Assembly: GCA_023634235.1 (NCBI GenBank)
Contig: JAMKCF010000008.1
Span: forward strand, 10,620,176 to 10,684,175
DNA length: 64,000 bases
Direction: 5' to 3'
Origin: Pisaster brevispinus
Taxonomy: Eukaryota > Echinodermata > Asteroidea > Forcipulatida > Asteriidae
Under the pieces are notes generated by a model. The model was not told the DNA's origin. It searched no databases and saw only the letters and a list, made by a program, of their open reading frames with translations. Below are positions 24,600 to 36,943 of the stretch, piece by piece. The position numbers and the translations under genes were made by a program. How positions within the stretch are numbered: the first letter of the stretch is position 1; each line of letters starts with the position of its first letter.

Positions 24600-24865
24600 T
24601 TCCAGAAATGGTGAAACCAGCAGGAGTCCAGCAATTCTGGATCTACACCCTTACCCGCCATGGGTCACATGTGCATAGACAGGTGAACAGGATCATCCTC
24701 CTATGACAGTAGCACCTACCAACACTTGTTGAAATGCCCGTTCCCTCCAAAATCTTCCCATCCTAGGAAGTCAGCAATGAACTAGTACTTCTCAACATTG
24801 ACGTAGCAACACTTGGTGAGACCTGGCTTTGTGACAGCAGTTCAATTAAAGCAAAAGAAATAGTA
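24600..24865 (+). pseudogene. Non-LTR retrotransposon endonuclease remnant
   Basis: Broken plus-strand sequence encodes NARSLQNL near 24735, followed in a nearby frame by LVLLNIDVATLGETWLCDSS. This fits the N-terminal start of an APE-type LINE endonuclease (N-x-R-S-L ... ID-x-x-x-L-x-E-T-x-L). The rest of the domain is missing. Confidence 0.45.
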
Positions 24866-26044
24866 CAATATAGAATATAGTGAAATTTTCTATACAGAAG
24901 TATAGTGAAATGTATAAAAACATTTTAATAAATGGGCTGGATAATTACCAGATTTATATACAAATCTTGATACTGTGGCTCTTCACAATACTTATGGAAC
25001 AGTTCTTCAGATGCAGTTTGTCTTCCTGGTTTCTCAGCCTTTACCTGATCATGCAAAATTGGTAGAAAAAAATGGGAATGTAGAACTCATGAAGTTAAAG
25101 CCCTTTCCTTTTTGACCATCTTATTTGTGATGTATGTGACAACAAGTGCCTGTAATTTTTGATGTTAGCAAAAAATTAATTCTATTGCCCAATTTCAAAG
25201 AGACGCTTAGGCAGAAAATAGTGCTTACAAATTTCTACTGAGCAAAATTAAGCAGGATATCAGTCACAGACTGTACATATGAAATGCAATTTTGGCTTGT
25301 AATCTCATTCTGGGAAGCACTATTTTTTTTGTGCTTAGCTACTTTTTGATGCTTAAGCAGCTCTATGAACCTGGACCCAGATGAAAATGCCAATGCTGTG
25401 GCTCACATTTCTGCGGTTATCAGATTGAAATGTCAAATTAGAGCAAATATATGATGTAAAACACAGCACAGTTTAACCTGGCGAAATCCTGCACATCACA
25501 ACCACATCTTAATCAAAAGCAACAGTTACAAATTCACTTGCCATTTTAACAATTATATTTTGCTAATTTAGGTGTAATGGACTGTAAATATAAAGCATAG
25601 GGTGGCCACAGTCAAACATACATTTTCTTCATACTTTCATATATAATGGTCCTTTGCCCGCAACTAACAAATATGGAAAGCATTTCAAACAAAATAACTT
25701 TGTTGCCATTGCAACAACTGAATTACAATATCAGGGTGATCTCACCGTTTTTCCCTATTTTAGAATAGTTAGATGTACCAAGCAGCAAATGGTGAAGACA
25801 AGTTGTGGCGCCTGCGAGTGTGTAGCCTGAAGCCCTAACGGCACGGGCTCTGGGCCCACTTCAGGCAGATTCTAGATGCTCAGTGGTGTGATCTCAGGCA
25901 ATCTCTGACCACTTTAACCAATTTCTTTAAGCAAGATCATTATTGGGAGTCATTGAATCGGCCATCTTGAGTTACAAAATCAAACTGCAGGCTACAATAT
26001 TTATTCTGGGATGAAAAAAGGTGTTGGGGGAGACAAACAATATA
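24866..26044. other. Intron sequence without recognisable gene
   Basis: No recognisable coding sequence or known repeat structure. It is AT-rich. Confidence 0.5.
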
Positions 26045-26207
26045 AAACTAGACATTCAGTTTTTGTTTACTACAAAAACAAGGTGTTCGTGATCGATGTC
26101 ATCAAATTATAATTTAATGATATTTTATTTTATCAACTCGATTTGTTGTTCAGGAGCAAGGTTTTGTTCCAATATAAATCTTCAACTTCCAATTTGAACC
26201 AAAAGTT

Positions 26208-26223
26208 AGGTCAAATGAGGTCA
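26208..26223 (+). promoter_or_regulatory. Perfect DR4 motif (AGGTCA-N4-AGGTCA)
   Basis: AGGTCA, AATG, AGGTCA. This arrangement is the consensus direct repeat bound by several RXR heterodimers in animals. It recurs in the repeat family at 28353-28368, and on the minus strand at 2188-2203. Function is not demonstrated. Confidence 0.35.
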
Positions 26224-27074
26224 TACTGTGTAGCGCTAGGTAAGTGCTAGGTAATTCCCTTTGTAATGCCGTGTAGTTGATAAAAATTTAATGTGTGGTT
26301 CGGGAGTTATGATTGTTTCAAGTATTGAATTTGATCATCCGGTTTGAACCGGAAATCAAGGTCAAATTGGGTCACATTTTTGTGTCAATTCTTAAGTTGA
26401 TAAATACTTCGCCAATGATGTAAAGATTGTTAAAAAAAAAAAGTGTGGTTTGGAAGTTATGTTTTTTTTAAACATTAATGTTTAGCTTCCAGTTTGAACC
26501 GGAGGTCAGGGTTAAATGAGGTTACACTGTGTATCGTTTGTTAAGTCTAAGGAGCTTTTTCTGATGACGTATACTTGATACAAATATTACATGAACTATC
26601 ATTAATTGGGTGTGCAATATACAATGAAATAGCAAGCGACGCCAACTGTATTCCTACTTGCAGTGTATATGACTTAAAATAACGGAATTGTTGATGTAAT
26701 AAAAAACAAACCTTATCTTGCTCACTTTAGTTTTTGTTGTATCGAGTGTTAAGGACACATACAATAGGACTTTGACCCTTCAACCATCCAACTACCCAAG
26801 TGATCCTTACCATGGTTTTAAACATTCTTCTGGAATAAAAGTATTGATCTATCAGATGCCCAATTATGAGCATCATAGCTTTAAAATTCACGAAGATACA
26901 GCGAATAGCAAATGGTCAGTTTTCAACTTTGAAAACCTTCTAATTCGACACCTGATGACGTCATCATGACGTCATCAATTCTGTGCCGTCTTCGTATTAA
27001 GGTTCAATTGTCTGATAAGTTTCAAGGTTCAATTCAGTTTCAATCTTGAGTTATGCTGTAGAGAAGAGTTCCGT

Positions 27075-27099
27075 GGAAGAAGAAGAAGAAGAAGAAGAA
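27075..27099 (+). repeat. (GAA)n microsatellite
   Basis: About eight perfect GAA units at the end of one repeat copy, just before the recurring CTAGACATAG start. Confidence 0.9.
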
Positions 27100-28352
27100 C
27101 TAGACATAGAATTTTTGTTTATTACAAAAATACGGTGTTCGGTTGAACGTTACATGATGACGTAGTTCAAAAACATTGAACATAAAAAGATGAATTTTTA
27201 TACAATGTGTCGTTTTTTATAGTTAAACTTGTACCACACTTTGTAACAACTCCCGTTTCTTGACAATTGTTTATGTTTGTGTTACATTGGCATCAGGTTT
27301 TTTGGTTTTATTTTGCACCTCAAAGCCCTTTAAAATGTTCGCTCATCTGGCAAAGGATGTTGTGCATTACAGATTTGAGAATCCCATTGAAATGTTTTAG
27401 AAAAGTGTGCCATAATGCGATCGTTAATGCAAAGCCACTCCGGATTTTTAGGTTTAGTTTTTCAACTGAAAATCTTATGTCACGATAAAAAAGCCGGTTC
27501 TAAACGAAAGCAAGGTCAAACACTAACAAAACACTTTTGTCATGGAAAAGACCATGAAAATAGCTTATTGGTAGCATTTGTGGTTCTCAAGATATGAATT
27601 TTCTAGCTATTTAATGTAATGACGTCATCAATCCAAAAAAGTGGTGGTTTTGGTGCGAGACGTTATCACTCAACTATTGCGATTTTCCGCTCTGCACATA
27701 GCGCTCAATGTTTCTAAAATCTTTATTCCCAACAGCGCCCTCTTTCGTTGGACCAAAGAGAGCGCCGCTGGATATTCCCCCAAAAATTCGCGCCATATGA
27801 TTTTTTTACAAATTTTAAACTTTGATTCATTGTAATTTAACGCCCGATGACGTCATTATGACTGTGGTGTCTTGATACCAAGGTTCACCTATCTGTTGAG
27901 TTTCAACGTTCAAATCAATCTCAATCTTGAGTTATTCCATAGATAAGCTCGAAAGTTGTTTTTTGATGAAAAACACGAAGGCGAACTTTGACCCAGGGTA
28001 ACGACCCGGAAGTTAAGGTCGTACGATTTTGGCGTTAACTTTTCAAATGTTGTCCAAGTCTTTATCTATTTGATGCCTAAGTATGAACATCAAAGCTTTT
28101 CTACTCGTTGAGATACAGCAACAAGCAAATGGTCTTTTTCAACATTAAAAACCTTGTCATGACGTCATCAATGTCGTCATCATTCCAAAAAAGTGGCGGT
28201 TTCATCTACTCACTATTGCCTATGTACACAGTAAGTTTTAAGTTTGTACAAGCTTTACTTTTGTTTAAAATTGCTGGAGAAGGTTCAGAGGGAAAGAAGA
28301 ACACAAGGAAAAAAAAATATACATCTTAAACTTCCGGTTTGAACCAAAAGTT

Positions 28353-28368
28353 AGGTCAAATGAGGTCA
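28353..28368 (+). promoter_or_regulatory. Perfect DR4 motif (AGGTCA-N4-AGGTCA)
   Basis: This is the same AGGTCA-AATG-AGGTCA as at 26208, in another unit of the ~130-bp repeat. Confidence 0.35.
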
Positions 28369-28490
28369 TACTGTGTAGCGCTAGGTAAGTCCTAGGAGCC
28401 CTTTGTAATGCCGTGTAGTTGATAAAAAACCAATGTGTGGTTTGGGAATTATGGTTGTTTCAAGTATTGAATTTGATCATCCGGTTTGAA

Positions 28491-28506
28491 CCGGAAGTCA
28501 AGGTCA
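28491..28506 (+). promoter_or_regulatory. ETS-like site abutting TCAAGGTCA
   Basis: CCGGAAGT (ETS consensus type) shares its last T with TCAAGGTCA (NR5A/ERR consensus type). The same junction recurs at 29479-29494, where GGGTCA four bases further on makes a DR4, and near 28757. The motif match is seen in sequence; binding is inferred. Confidence 0.3.
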
Positions 28507-31500
28507 AATTGGGTCGCATACTGTGTGTCAATTCTTAAGTTGATAAATACTTTGCCAATAATGTAGAAGTTATGATGTTTTGAAACATTAATTTTTAACT
28601 TCCGGTTTGAACCGGAAGTCAGTGGTAAATGAGGACACACTCTGTATCGTTTGTTAAGTGTTAGGAGCTCTTTCTGATGACGTTTACTTGATAAAAATAC
28701 AATGAGTGGTTGAGGAGTTATTAATTTGTTAACTATTAAATTCATCTTCCGGTTTGAACCGGAAGTCAAGGTCGAAGGGCATAACATTTTGTGTATCGTT
28801 TCTTCACCTGTAATTTACCTTCCAAATGATGCATAGATTGTAAAAATCTAATGTGTGGTTTAGAAGTTATGATTTTTTGAAACATTAAATTTCAACTTCC
28901 GGTTTGAACCGAAAGTTAAGGTCAAACGGGTCACAATTTGTGTAGCGCGTGTTTAATTTATCAGAACCGTTCAGATGACGTATGGATTGTAACAATCCAA
29001 TGTGTGGTTGAGGAGTTATGAATTTTTCTAATATTATACGGACTACCATTATTTGGATGTGCAATATACAATGAAATAGCGAGCGACGCCAATTGTATTC
29101 CTATATGTGGCTTTACAGTTTCAATACAGACATGTTAACTTAAACCATGCGCGCAATGTACATGTGGCTGTATGGACGTGTAGCGAGACTACACGTGCAT
29201 CGTACACGTGCATCGTACACGTGCGTGGCTGGTACAGGTTTGACATACATTGTATTTACGTGTAGGCCTACACTACCGTGTGTTGTCGTACAAGGTCGTT
29301 CAACAGACACATGGGCTTTGACGTCAAGTTTGAACCAAATGCAAAGGTTAAAATGTTATTATCTCTGTGCAAAAGTTTCGGCAGGATAACTCATCTATAA
29401 TCTGATGCAAAATTTACGTTAAAATATTACGTAGTTTTTGAGATATGAATTTTTCAAACTTTCAACTTCCGGTTTGAACCGGAAGTCAAGGTCAAACGGG
29501 GTCATGTTGTGTGTAGCATTTGTTGACCTTTTAACGACCAATCCGATGTTGTGTAGATTGTAAAAATCCAACATGTGGTTCATGAGTTATGATTTTTTAC
29601 AAATATTAAACTTTGATTTAATGTAATTCAATACCCGATGACGTCATCATGACATCATCATGTTTGTGGCGTCTTGATGATAATGTTCAATTGCCTTATG
29701 AGTTTCAATGTTCAAATCAATTTCAATTTTGAGTTATGACAAAAATTTGAATTTTTTAACGAAAAAACACAAAGGCAGACTTTGACCTTCCGTTAAGACC
29801 TGAAGTGAAGGTCGTACGATTTTGGCGTTAACTTTTCAAATGTTTCCCCAATCTTGATCTATCAGATGCCCAATTTTGAGTTTCATAGCTTTCAAATTCA
29901 CGAAGATACAGCACATAGCAAATGGTCAGTTTTCAACATTAAAAACCATGTCATGACGTCATTAATGTCGTCATCATTCCAAAAAAGTGGCCGTTTCATC
30001 TACTCACTATTGCCTATGTACACAGTAAGTTTTATGATTGTACAAGCTTTACTTTTGTTTAAAATTGCTGGAGAAGGTTCAGAGGGAAAGAAGAACACGA
30101 GGAAACTAGACATAGAATTTTTGTTTATTACAAAAATACGGTGTTCGGTTGAACGTTACATGATGACATAGTTCAAAAACATTGAACATAAAAAGATGAA
30201 TTTTTATACAATGTGGCGTTTTTTATAGTTAAACTTGTACCACACTTTGTAACAACTCACGTTTCTTGACAAATTTTATATTTGTGTTACATTGGCATCA
30301 GGTTTTTGGTTTTATTTTGCACCTCAAAGCCCATTAAAATTTTCGCCCATCTGGCACGGGATATTGTACATACAGATTTTGCAATGCCAGTTGTATTATA
30401 TTATTTCAATTAACATTTTGTGTATCGTTTCTTCACTTGTTATCTACCTTCCAAATGATGCATACATTGTAAAAATCCAATGTGTGGTTCAGAAGTTACG
30501 ATCTTTTGAAACATTAAATTTCATCTTCCGATTTGAACCGGAAGTTAAGGTCAAACGGGTCAGAATTTATGTACCGCGTGTTTAATTTAACAATACCGTT
30601 CAGACGACGTATGGATTGTAACAATCCATTGTGTGGTTAAGGAGTTATGAATTTTTCAAATATTACACGGACTACCATTATTTGGATGTGCAATATACAA
30701 TGAAATAGCGAGCGACGCAAAATGTATTCCTATAGGTGGCTTTACAGTTTCAATCAAAGATCGTATAGCGCCGTAGGCGGTAACGATCTTTGGTTTCAAT
30801 ACAGACATGTTAACTTAAACCACGCGCGCAATGTACATGTGGCTGTATGGACGTGTAGCGAGACCTTGACTACACGTGCATCGTACACGTGCGTGGCTGG
30901 TACAGGTTTGACATACATTGTATTTACGTGTAGGCCTACACTATCGTGCGTTGTCGTACAAGGTCGTTCAACAGACACATGGGCTTTGACGTCAAGTTTG
31001 AACCAAATGCAAAGGTTAAAATGTTATTATCTCTGTGCAAAAGTTTCGGCAGGATAACTCATCTATGTCCTGATGCAAAATTCAGGTTAAAATGTTGCAT
31101 TGTTTTTGAGATATAAATTTTTCAAACTTTCAACTTCCGGTTTGAACCGGAAGTCAATGTCAAATGGGGTCATGTTGTGTGTAGCATTTGTTGACCTTTT
31201 AACGACCAATCCGATGATGTGTAGATTGTAAAAATCCAACATGTGGTTCATGAGTTATGATTTTTACAAATATTAAACTTTGATTTAATGTATTTCAATA
31301 CCCGATGACGTCATCATGACATCATCATGTTTGTGGCGTCTTGATGATATTGTTCAATTCTCTTATGAGTTTCAATGTTCAAATCAATCTCAATCTTGAG
31401 TTATTCCGTAGATAAGCTCGAAAGTGGTTTTTTGATGAAAAAACACGAAGGCGAACTTTGACCCAGGGTAACGACCCGGAAGTTAAGGTCGTACGATTTT

Positions 31501-31940
31501 GGCGTTAACTTTTCAAATGTTGTCCAAGTCTTTATCTATTTGATGCCTAAGTATGAACATCATAGCTTTTATATTCGTTGAGATACAGCAACAAGCAAAT
31601 GGTAATTTTTCAACATTAAAACCTTGTCATGACGTCATCAATGTCGTTATCATTCCAAAAAAGTGGCCGTTTCATCTACTCACTGTTGCCTAGGTACACA
31701 GTAAGTTTTAAGTTTGTACAAGCTTTACTTTTGTTTAAAATTGCTGGAGAAGGTTCAGAGGGAAAGAAGAACACGAGGAAAAAATAAAAAAACAAAACAA
31801 AACCAGAACAATAACAATAGTTGTTCAGCTGTTAGCCGAACACCTAAAACCCCCCCCCCCCAAAACATAACAATAACAATAGTTGTTCGGCTGTTAGCAC
31901 CTAAGAAGATGGAGAAGAAAAAAAACCCCAGAATATCAAG

Positions 31941-32138
31941 AGGTGTTCGTGCACATGTTGCACGAACACCTAAAAAAAAAACCAGTACAATAACAAGAGG
32001 TGTTCTTGCACATGTTGCACGAACACCTAACAAAAACAAGAGGTGTTCGTGCACATATTGCATGAACACCTAAAAAAACAGAACAAAATCAATAGGTGTT
32101 CGTGCAATTGTGCACGAACACCTATTGATTTTGTTCTG
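31941..32138. repeat. Array of four short hairpins ending in a 60-nt perfect hairpin
   Basis: Three 31-nt hairpins (31941-31971, 31998-32028, 32041-32071) have arms AGGTGTTCGTGCA/TGCACGAACACCT. The second and third have one mismatch each. The fourth is embedded in a longer perfect hairpin, 32079-32138, with 28-nt arms and loop ATTG. The spacers are A-rich. Weaker related hairpins (TTCAGCTGTTAGCCGAACACC) lie just upstream. It marks the right end of the repeat domain and could be a transposon terminus. Confidence 0.85.
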
Positions 32139-33125
32139 TCTGTCAATTAGTTGTAATATACTTAAGAGGATTAGAAGGTAGCACAAAATATGTACCTACT
32201 GAGAAGAATGACCGAGCAAAATGAAGCTTATCAAATTATGTATATCGTGGTAAGTGAGCATTTTTATTCAGAATGAAAGAGCGTCAGGTATGTTGTGTTT
32301 GGCGCATATGTTCATTGTAAGAAAAGTGTTGTAAACACAGACAGATTCACGAATAAATCCCCACAAGAAAATGTCCGTCAGTGAAAGGTGAAAATATTGT
32401 AGGCTCATTGCCCCCCTCCCTCAAATAATGTTAAACCCAGTTATGACATTATCCCAGTGATTTCTTGTAACTCTGACCGTTGCAGGTGGTCTAATTTGAT
32501 ATAAAATTTATTTTCTTTACAAAAATATGACTTACAAAGGTTCAAATTAATTTTCATACCTTCAACCTGCGGGCTAACTTTGCTAACATTGAATTTCAAA
32601 AAAATGGGAAAGAGTCTGGCAACACTACAAAGAACTACTTTTTTTTCAAAACCTAATTTCTTTTCATTTTCAGCTTGCATAAAGTATCTACCAACCCCAA
32701 TACACCATGCAGGTTATAAAGAAACAATGCTACTAAACCCAACCTTCACCTGAAAGTTTTTTATATTTCAATAAAGAAATCCCCCACAGTAGGTGTGGGT
32801 GAATCTACAAATGAATACTCGCCCAAAGAGCCATTTTCTGTAACCGACAGGTTGATAAGATAAAGAGTTTTTTAACAATATATATTTACACACAACAGCA
32901 CCCTCTCTGGCCCGACCCCAAACTGCCACGTGGCCTGGCCACCATGTCACTTCCTCTTTCTCAAAGGCTATCCCAGAGGTACCTCCAGAGTATTGATCTT
33001 CCAGGACGGATGAAAAGGACTTCACCTCCGGCACAAAAATGTTTGGTGGCTGAAATGATGAAGATAGCTTTTCTTTGTGGAAATCCACCCGAGAAATCAG
33101 TTACATGACACCCTGTTCCCAACAA
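32139..33125. other. No recognisable gene (unit 1)
   Basis: Non-coding on inspection. On the minus strand at 32768-33088 there is an open stretch adjoining the DIRS-like remnant that could belong to the degraded recombinase. I cannot assign it. Confidence 0.4.
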
Positions 33126-34110
33126 ATGTGTAGAGAACCGATTGTCAGTGATTGGGGCTTCCTCTTTGAGAGGAAGCTGGCCAGAGGCTCCACGGGATGC
33201 TTTGCTGCAATAGATCCCAGGAGGGAACTAATTTCTTGGCTGGAGGGCGCTTGACAAACATGCCCATGACCAGCTGGGACAGGGCTCAGTTGTCCGACAC
33301 TTGTTTGGACTACAATTCTGTTGGAACAATACTTGCCTACAACAGCACATTGGTGAGATTGTTGAATTTACCTGGGACGTGGATTGCTATTTTGTAGTCC
33401 CTGCACCATTTGAAAAGCTTCCACACTAGGAGGCACAGTTTGTTGGACCAAAGACCCCCCTGTGCTTTCCAGGATATTTGACCAGGATGGGTGTCTAAGA
33501 CTTGAGTCTTGGCCTAGGGTGGAAGTCAATGTCACTTAGCTCAGGATTAGATTGAGTCTTGAAAACCAGCCCTGATGTGGCAAACTCTCTTCAGATCATC
33601 TGAATGGCCAATTAACTCAGGACTGGTAGCCAATCAGTCTTTGTGCTTAGCAGCAAACATCCTCTAAACTGGACCAAAGTACTCTGCCACTGAGTAGCAG
33701 TTTTTACCAGTGAGCATGTGGATCAGGTTGTGTCTGGTCCGAATTTTGACTGCCACTTTCTGTAGGTGAGTGTAGGGTCACCACAATGATTTCGAACAGC
33801 TACAACTTCAACCAGATCAACACCCCCAAGCCCATCTCCAACCTCAACCAAAGGGTTTCCTATACCCAAAGGTCAACCACAAACAACTCCTCACTGTCTT
33901 CAGTGTATCTTCCATCCAGCAGGCAGGAGGCTTAACCTCCACCCCAAGAAAGTTTATCACACTGAGGGAGACTTTGACAGACCACCAAGTTGACTAAGAT
34001 ACTGCAGAGCTCGTCACTCTCATCCAGCCGTGGCACCACGAATGCATTAGAGAGGTCATTGAGATCTGGCAGCACAACACCGTTCCTCAAAACCTCAGCC
34101 TCCAGATTAG
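33126..34110 (-). pseudogene. DIRS/Ngaro-like remnant (RT thumb, RNase H end, recombinase start)
   Basis: Minus-strand pieces in order: PRLDESDELCSILVNLVVC (about 34030-33970, the region after the RT catalytic box); a DKLSFLGVEV-like box split by a frameshift near 33945; then WKLFKWCRDYKIAIHVPGKF near 33425-33370, which fits the C-terminus of the RNase H domain (VPGKxN); and VPSWDLLQQS near 33230-33200, similar to the N-terminus of a DIRS-type tyrosine recombinase. Several stops break it. Order and motifs support a DIRS/Ngaro relative, but the assignment rests on short matches. Confidence 0.5.
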
Positions 34111-35758
34111 TGACATTTGGCTCCAGCTCTATTTTGCACCTCAAAGCCCATTAAAATTTTCGCCCATCTGGCACGGGATATTGTACATACAGATTTTGCA
34201 ATGCCAGTTGTATTATATTATTTCAATTAACATTTTGTGTATCGTTTCTTCACTTGTTATCTACCTTCCAAATGATGCATACATTGTAAAAATCCAATGT
34301 GTGGTTCAGAAGTTACGATCTTTTGAAACATTAAATTTCATCTTCCGATTTGAACCGGAAGTTAAGGTCAAACGGGTCAGAATTTATGTACCGCGTGTTT
34401 AATTTAACAATACCGTTCAGACGACGTATGGATTGTAACAATCCATTGTGTGGTTAAGGAGTTATGAATTTTTCAAATATTACACGGACTACCATTATTT
34501 GGATGTGCAATATACAATGAAATAGCGAGCGACGCAAAATGTATTCCTATAGGTGGCTTTACAGTTTCAATCAAAGATCGTATAGCGCCGTAGGCGGTAA
34601 CGATCTTTGGTTTCAATACAGACATGTTAACTTAAACCACGCGCGCAATGTACATGTGGCTGTATGGACGTGTAGCGAGACCTTGACTACACGTGCATCG
34701 TACACGTGCGTGGCTGGTACAGGTTTGACATACATTGTATTTACGTGTAGGCCTACACTATCGTGCGTTGTCGTACAAGGTCGTTCAACAGACACATGGG
34801 CTTTGACGTCAAGTTTGAACCAAATGCAAAGGTTAAAATGTTATTATCTCTGTGCAAAAGTTTCGGCAGGATAACTCATCTATGTCCTGATGCAAAATTC
34901 AGGTTAAAATGTTGCATTGTTTTTGAGATATAAATTTTTCAAACTTTCAACTTCCGGTTTGAACCGGAAGTCAATGTCAAATGGGGTCATGTTGTGTGTA
35001 GCATTTGTTGACCTTTTAACGACCAATCCGATGATGTGTAGATTGTAAAAATCCAACATGTGGTTCATGAGTTATGATTTTTACAAATATTAAACTTTGA
35101 TTTAATGTATTTCAATACCCGATGACGTCATCATGACATCATCATGTTTGTGGCGTCTTGATGATATTGTTCAATTCTCTTATGAGTTTCAATGTTCAAA
35201 TCAATCTCAATCTTGAGTTATTCCGTAGATAAGCTCGAAAGTGGTTTTTTGATGAAAAAACACGAAGGCGAACTTTGACCCAGGGTAACGACCCGGAAGT
35301 TAAGGTCGTACGATTTTGGCGTTAACTTTTCAAATGTTGTCCAAGTCTTTATCTATTTGATGCCTAAGTATGAACATCATAGCTTTTATATTCGTTGAGA
35401 TACAGCAACAAGCAAATGGTAATTTTTCAACATTAAAACCTTGTCATGACGTCATCAATGTCGTTATCATTCCAAAAAAGTGGCCGTTTCATCTACTCAC
35501 TGTTGCCTAGGTACACAGTAAGTTTTAAGTTTGTACAAGCTTTACTTTTGTTTAAAATTGCTGGAGAAGGTTCAGAGGGAAAGAAGAACACGAGGAAAAA
35601 ATAAAAAAACAAAACAAAACCAGAACAATAACAATAGTTGTTCAGCTGTTAGCCGAACACCTAAAACCCCCCCCCCCCCAAAACATAACAATAACAATAG
35701 TTGTTCGGCTGTTAGCACCTAAGAAGATGGAGAAGAAAAAAAACCCCAGAATATCAAG

Positions 35759-35956
35759 AGGTGTTCGTGCACATGTTGCACGAACACCTAAAAAAAAAAC
35801 CAGTACAATAACAAGAGGTGTTCTTGCACATGTTGCACGAACACCTAACAAAAACAAGAGGTGTTCGTGCACATATTGCATGAACACCTAAAAAAACAGA
35901 ACAAAATCAATAGGTGTTCGTGCAATTGTGCACGAACACCTATTGATTTTGTTCTG
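35759..35956. repeat. Hairpin array, duplicated copy
   Basis: This copies 31941-32138 with a 3818 offset. The terminal perfect hairpin is at 35897-35956. Confidence 0.85.
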
Positions 35957-36943
35957 TCTGTCAATTAGTTGTAATATACTTAAGAGGATTAGAAGGTAGC
36001 ACAAAATATGTACCTACTGAGAAGAATGACCGAGCAAAATGAAGCTTATCAAATTATGTATATCGTGGTAAGTGAGCATTTTTATTCAGAATGAAAGAGC
36101 GTCAGGTATGTTGTGTTTGGCGCATATGTTCATTGTAAGAAAAGTGTTGTAAACACAGACAGATTCACGAATAAATCCCCACAAGAAAATGTCCGTCAGT
36201 GAAAGGTGAAAATATTGTAGGCTCATTGCCCCCCTCCCTCAAATAATGTTAAACCCAGTTATGACATTATCCCAGTGATTTCTTGTAACTCTGACCGTTG
36301 CAGGTGGTCTAATTTGATATAAAATTTATTTTCTTTACAAAAATATGACTTACAAAGGTTCAAATTAATTTTCATACCTTCAACCTGCGGGCTAACTTTG
36401 CTAACATTGAATTTCAAAAAAATGGGAAAGAGTCTGGCAACACTACAAAGAACTACTTTTTTTTCAAAACCTAATTTCTTTTCATTTTCAGCTTGCATAA
36501 AGTATCTACCAACCCCAATACACCATGCAGGTTATAAAGAAACAATGCTACTAAACCCAACCTTCACCTGAAAGTTTTTTATATTTCAATAAAGAAATCC
36601 CCCACAGTAGGTGTGGGTGAATCTACAAATGAATACTCGCCCAAAGAGCCATTTTCTGTAACCGACAGGTTGATAAGATAAAGAGTTTTTTAACAATATA
36701 TATTTACACACAACAGCACCCTCTCTGGCCCGACCCCAAACTGCCACGTGGCCTGGCCACCATGTCACTTCCTCTTTCTCAAAGGCTATCCCAGAGGTAC
36801 CTCCAGAGTATTGATCTTCCAGGACGGATGAAAAGGACTTCACCTCCGGCACAAAAATGTTTGGTGGCTGAAATGATGAAGATAGCTTTTCTTTGTGGAA
36901 ATCCACCCGAGAAATCAGTTACATGACACCCTGTTCCCAACAA

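Larger units (their letters stand above)
26045..30312 (+). repeat. Composite repeat domain with motif-rich ~130-bp units
   Basis: Several copies of one non-coding element are joined. A recurring start (CTAGACATAGAATTTTTG, then TACAAAAATACGGTGTTCG) is seen near 26048, 27103 and 30108. Tandem degenerate units of about 120-140 bp (26150-26600, 28320-29040) centre on CTTCCGGTTTGAACCGGAAG, followed by TCAAGGTCAAA and AATGTGTGGTT. Other shared blocks are CAATATACAATGAAATAGCG and TGACGTCATCA. No proteins are encoded. A Helitron-like or other non-autonomous element is possible but unproven. The same repeat continues into the duplicated unit. Confidence 0.75.
30313..34129. repeat. 3817-bp tandem duplication, unit 1
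   Basis: The unit begins TATTTTGCACCTCAAAGCCC and ends ATTTGGCTCCAGCTCT. It is followed at once by a second copy with a constant offset of 3817, becoming 3818 after a C run (12 C here, 13 C in copy 2). No other difference was noticed by eye over the segments compared. It contains part of the motif-rich repeat, the hairpin array, unrecognised sequence, and a DIRS-like remnant. The breakpoints share only about one base. Confidence 0.95.

Noticed and set aside
31941..32138. Regular hairpin repeats resembling a CRISPR array.
   Set aside because: The spacers are short, A-rich and not unique-looking, there are no cas genes, and the sequence is animal nuclear DNA.
33197..33397. Plus-strand open stretch of 66 codons (and its duplicate at 37015).
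   Set aside because: It is the shadow of the minus-strand DIRS-like remnant, where the recognisable motifs lie.
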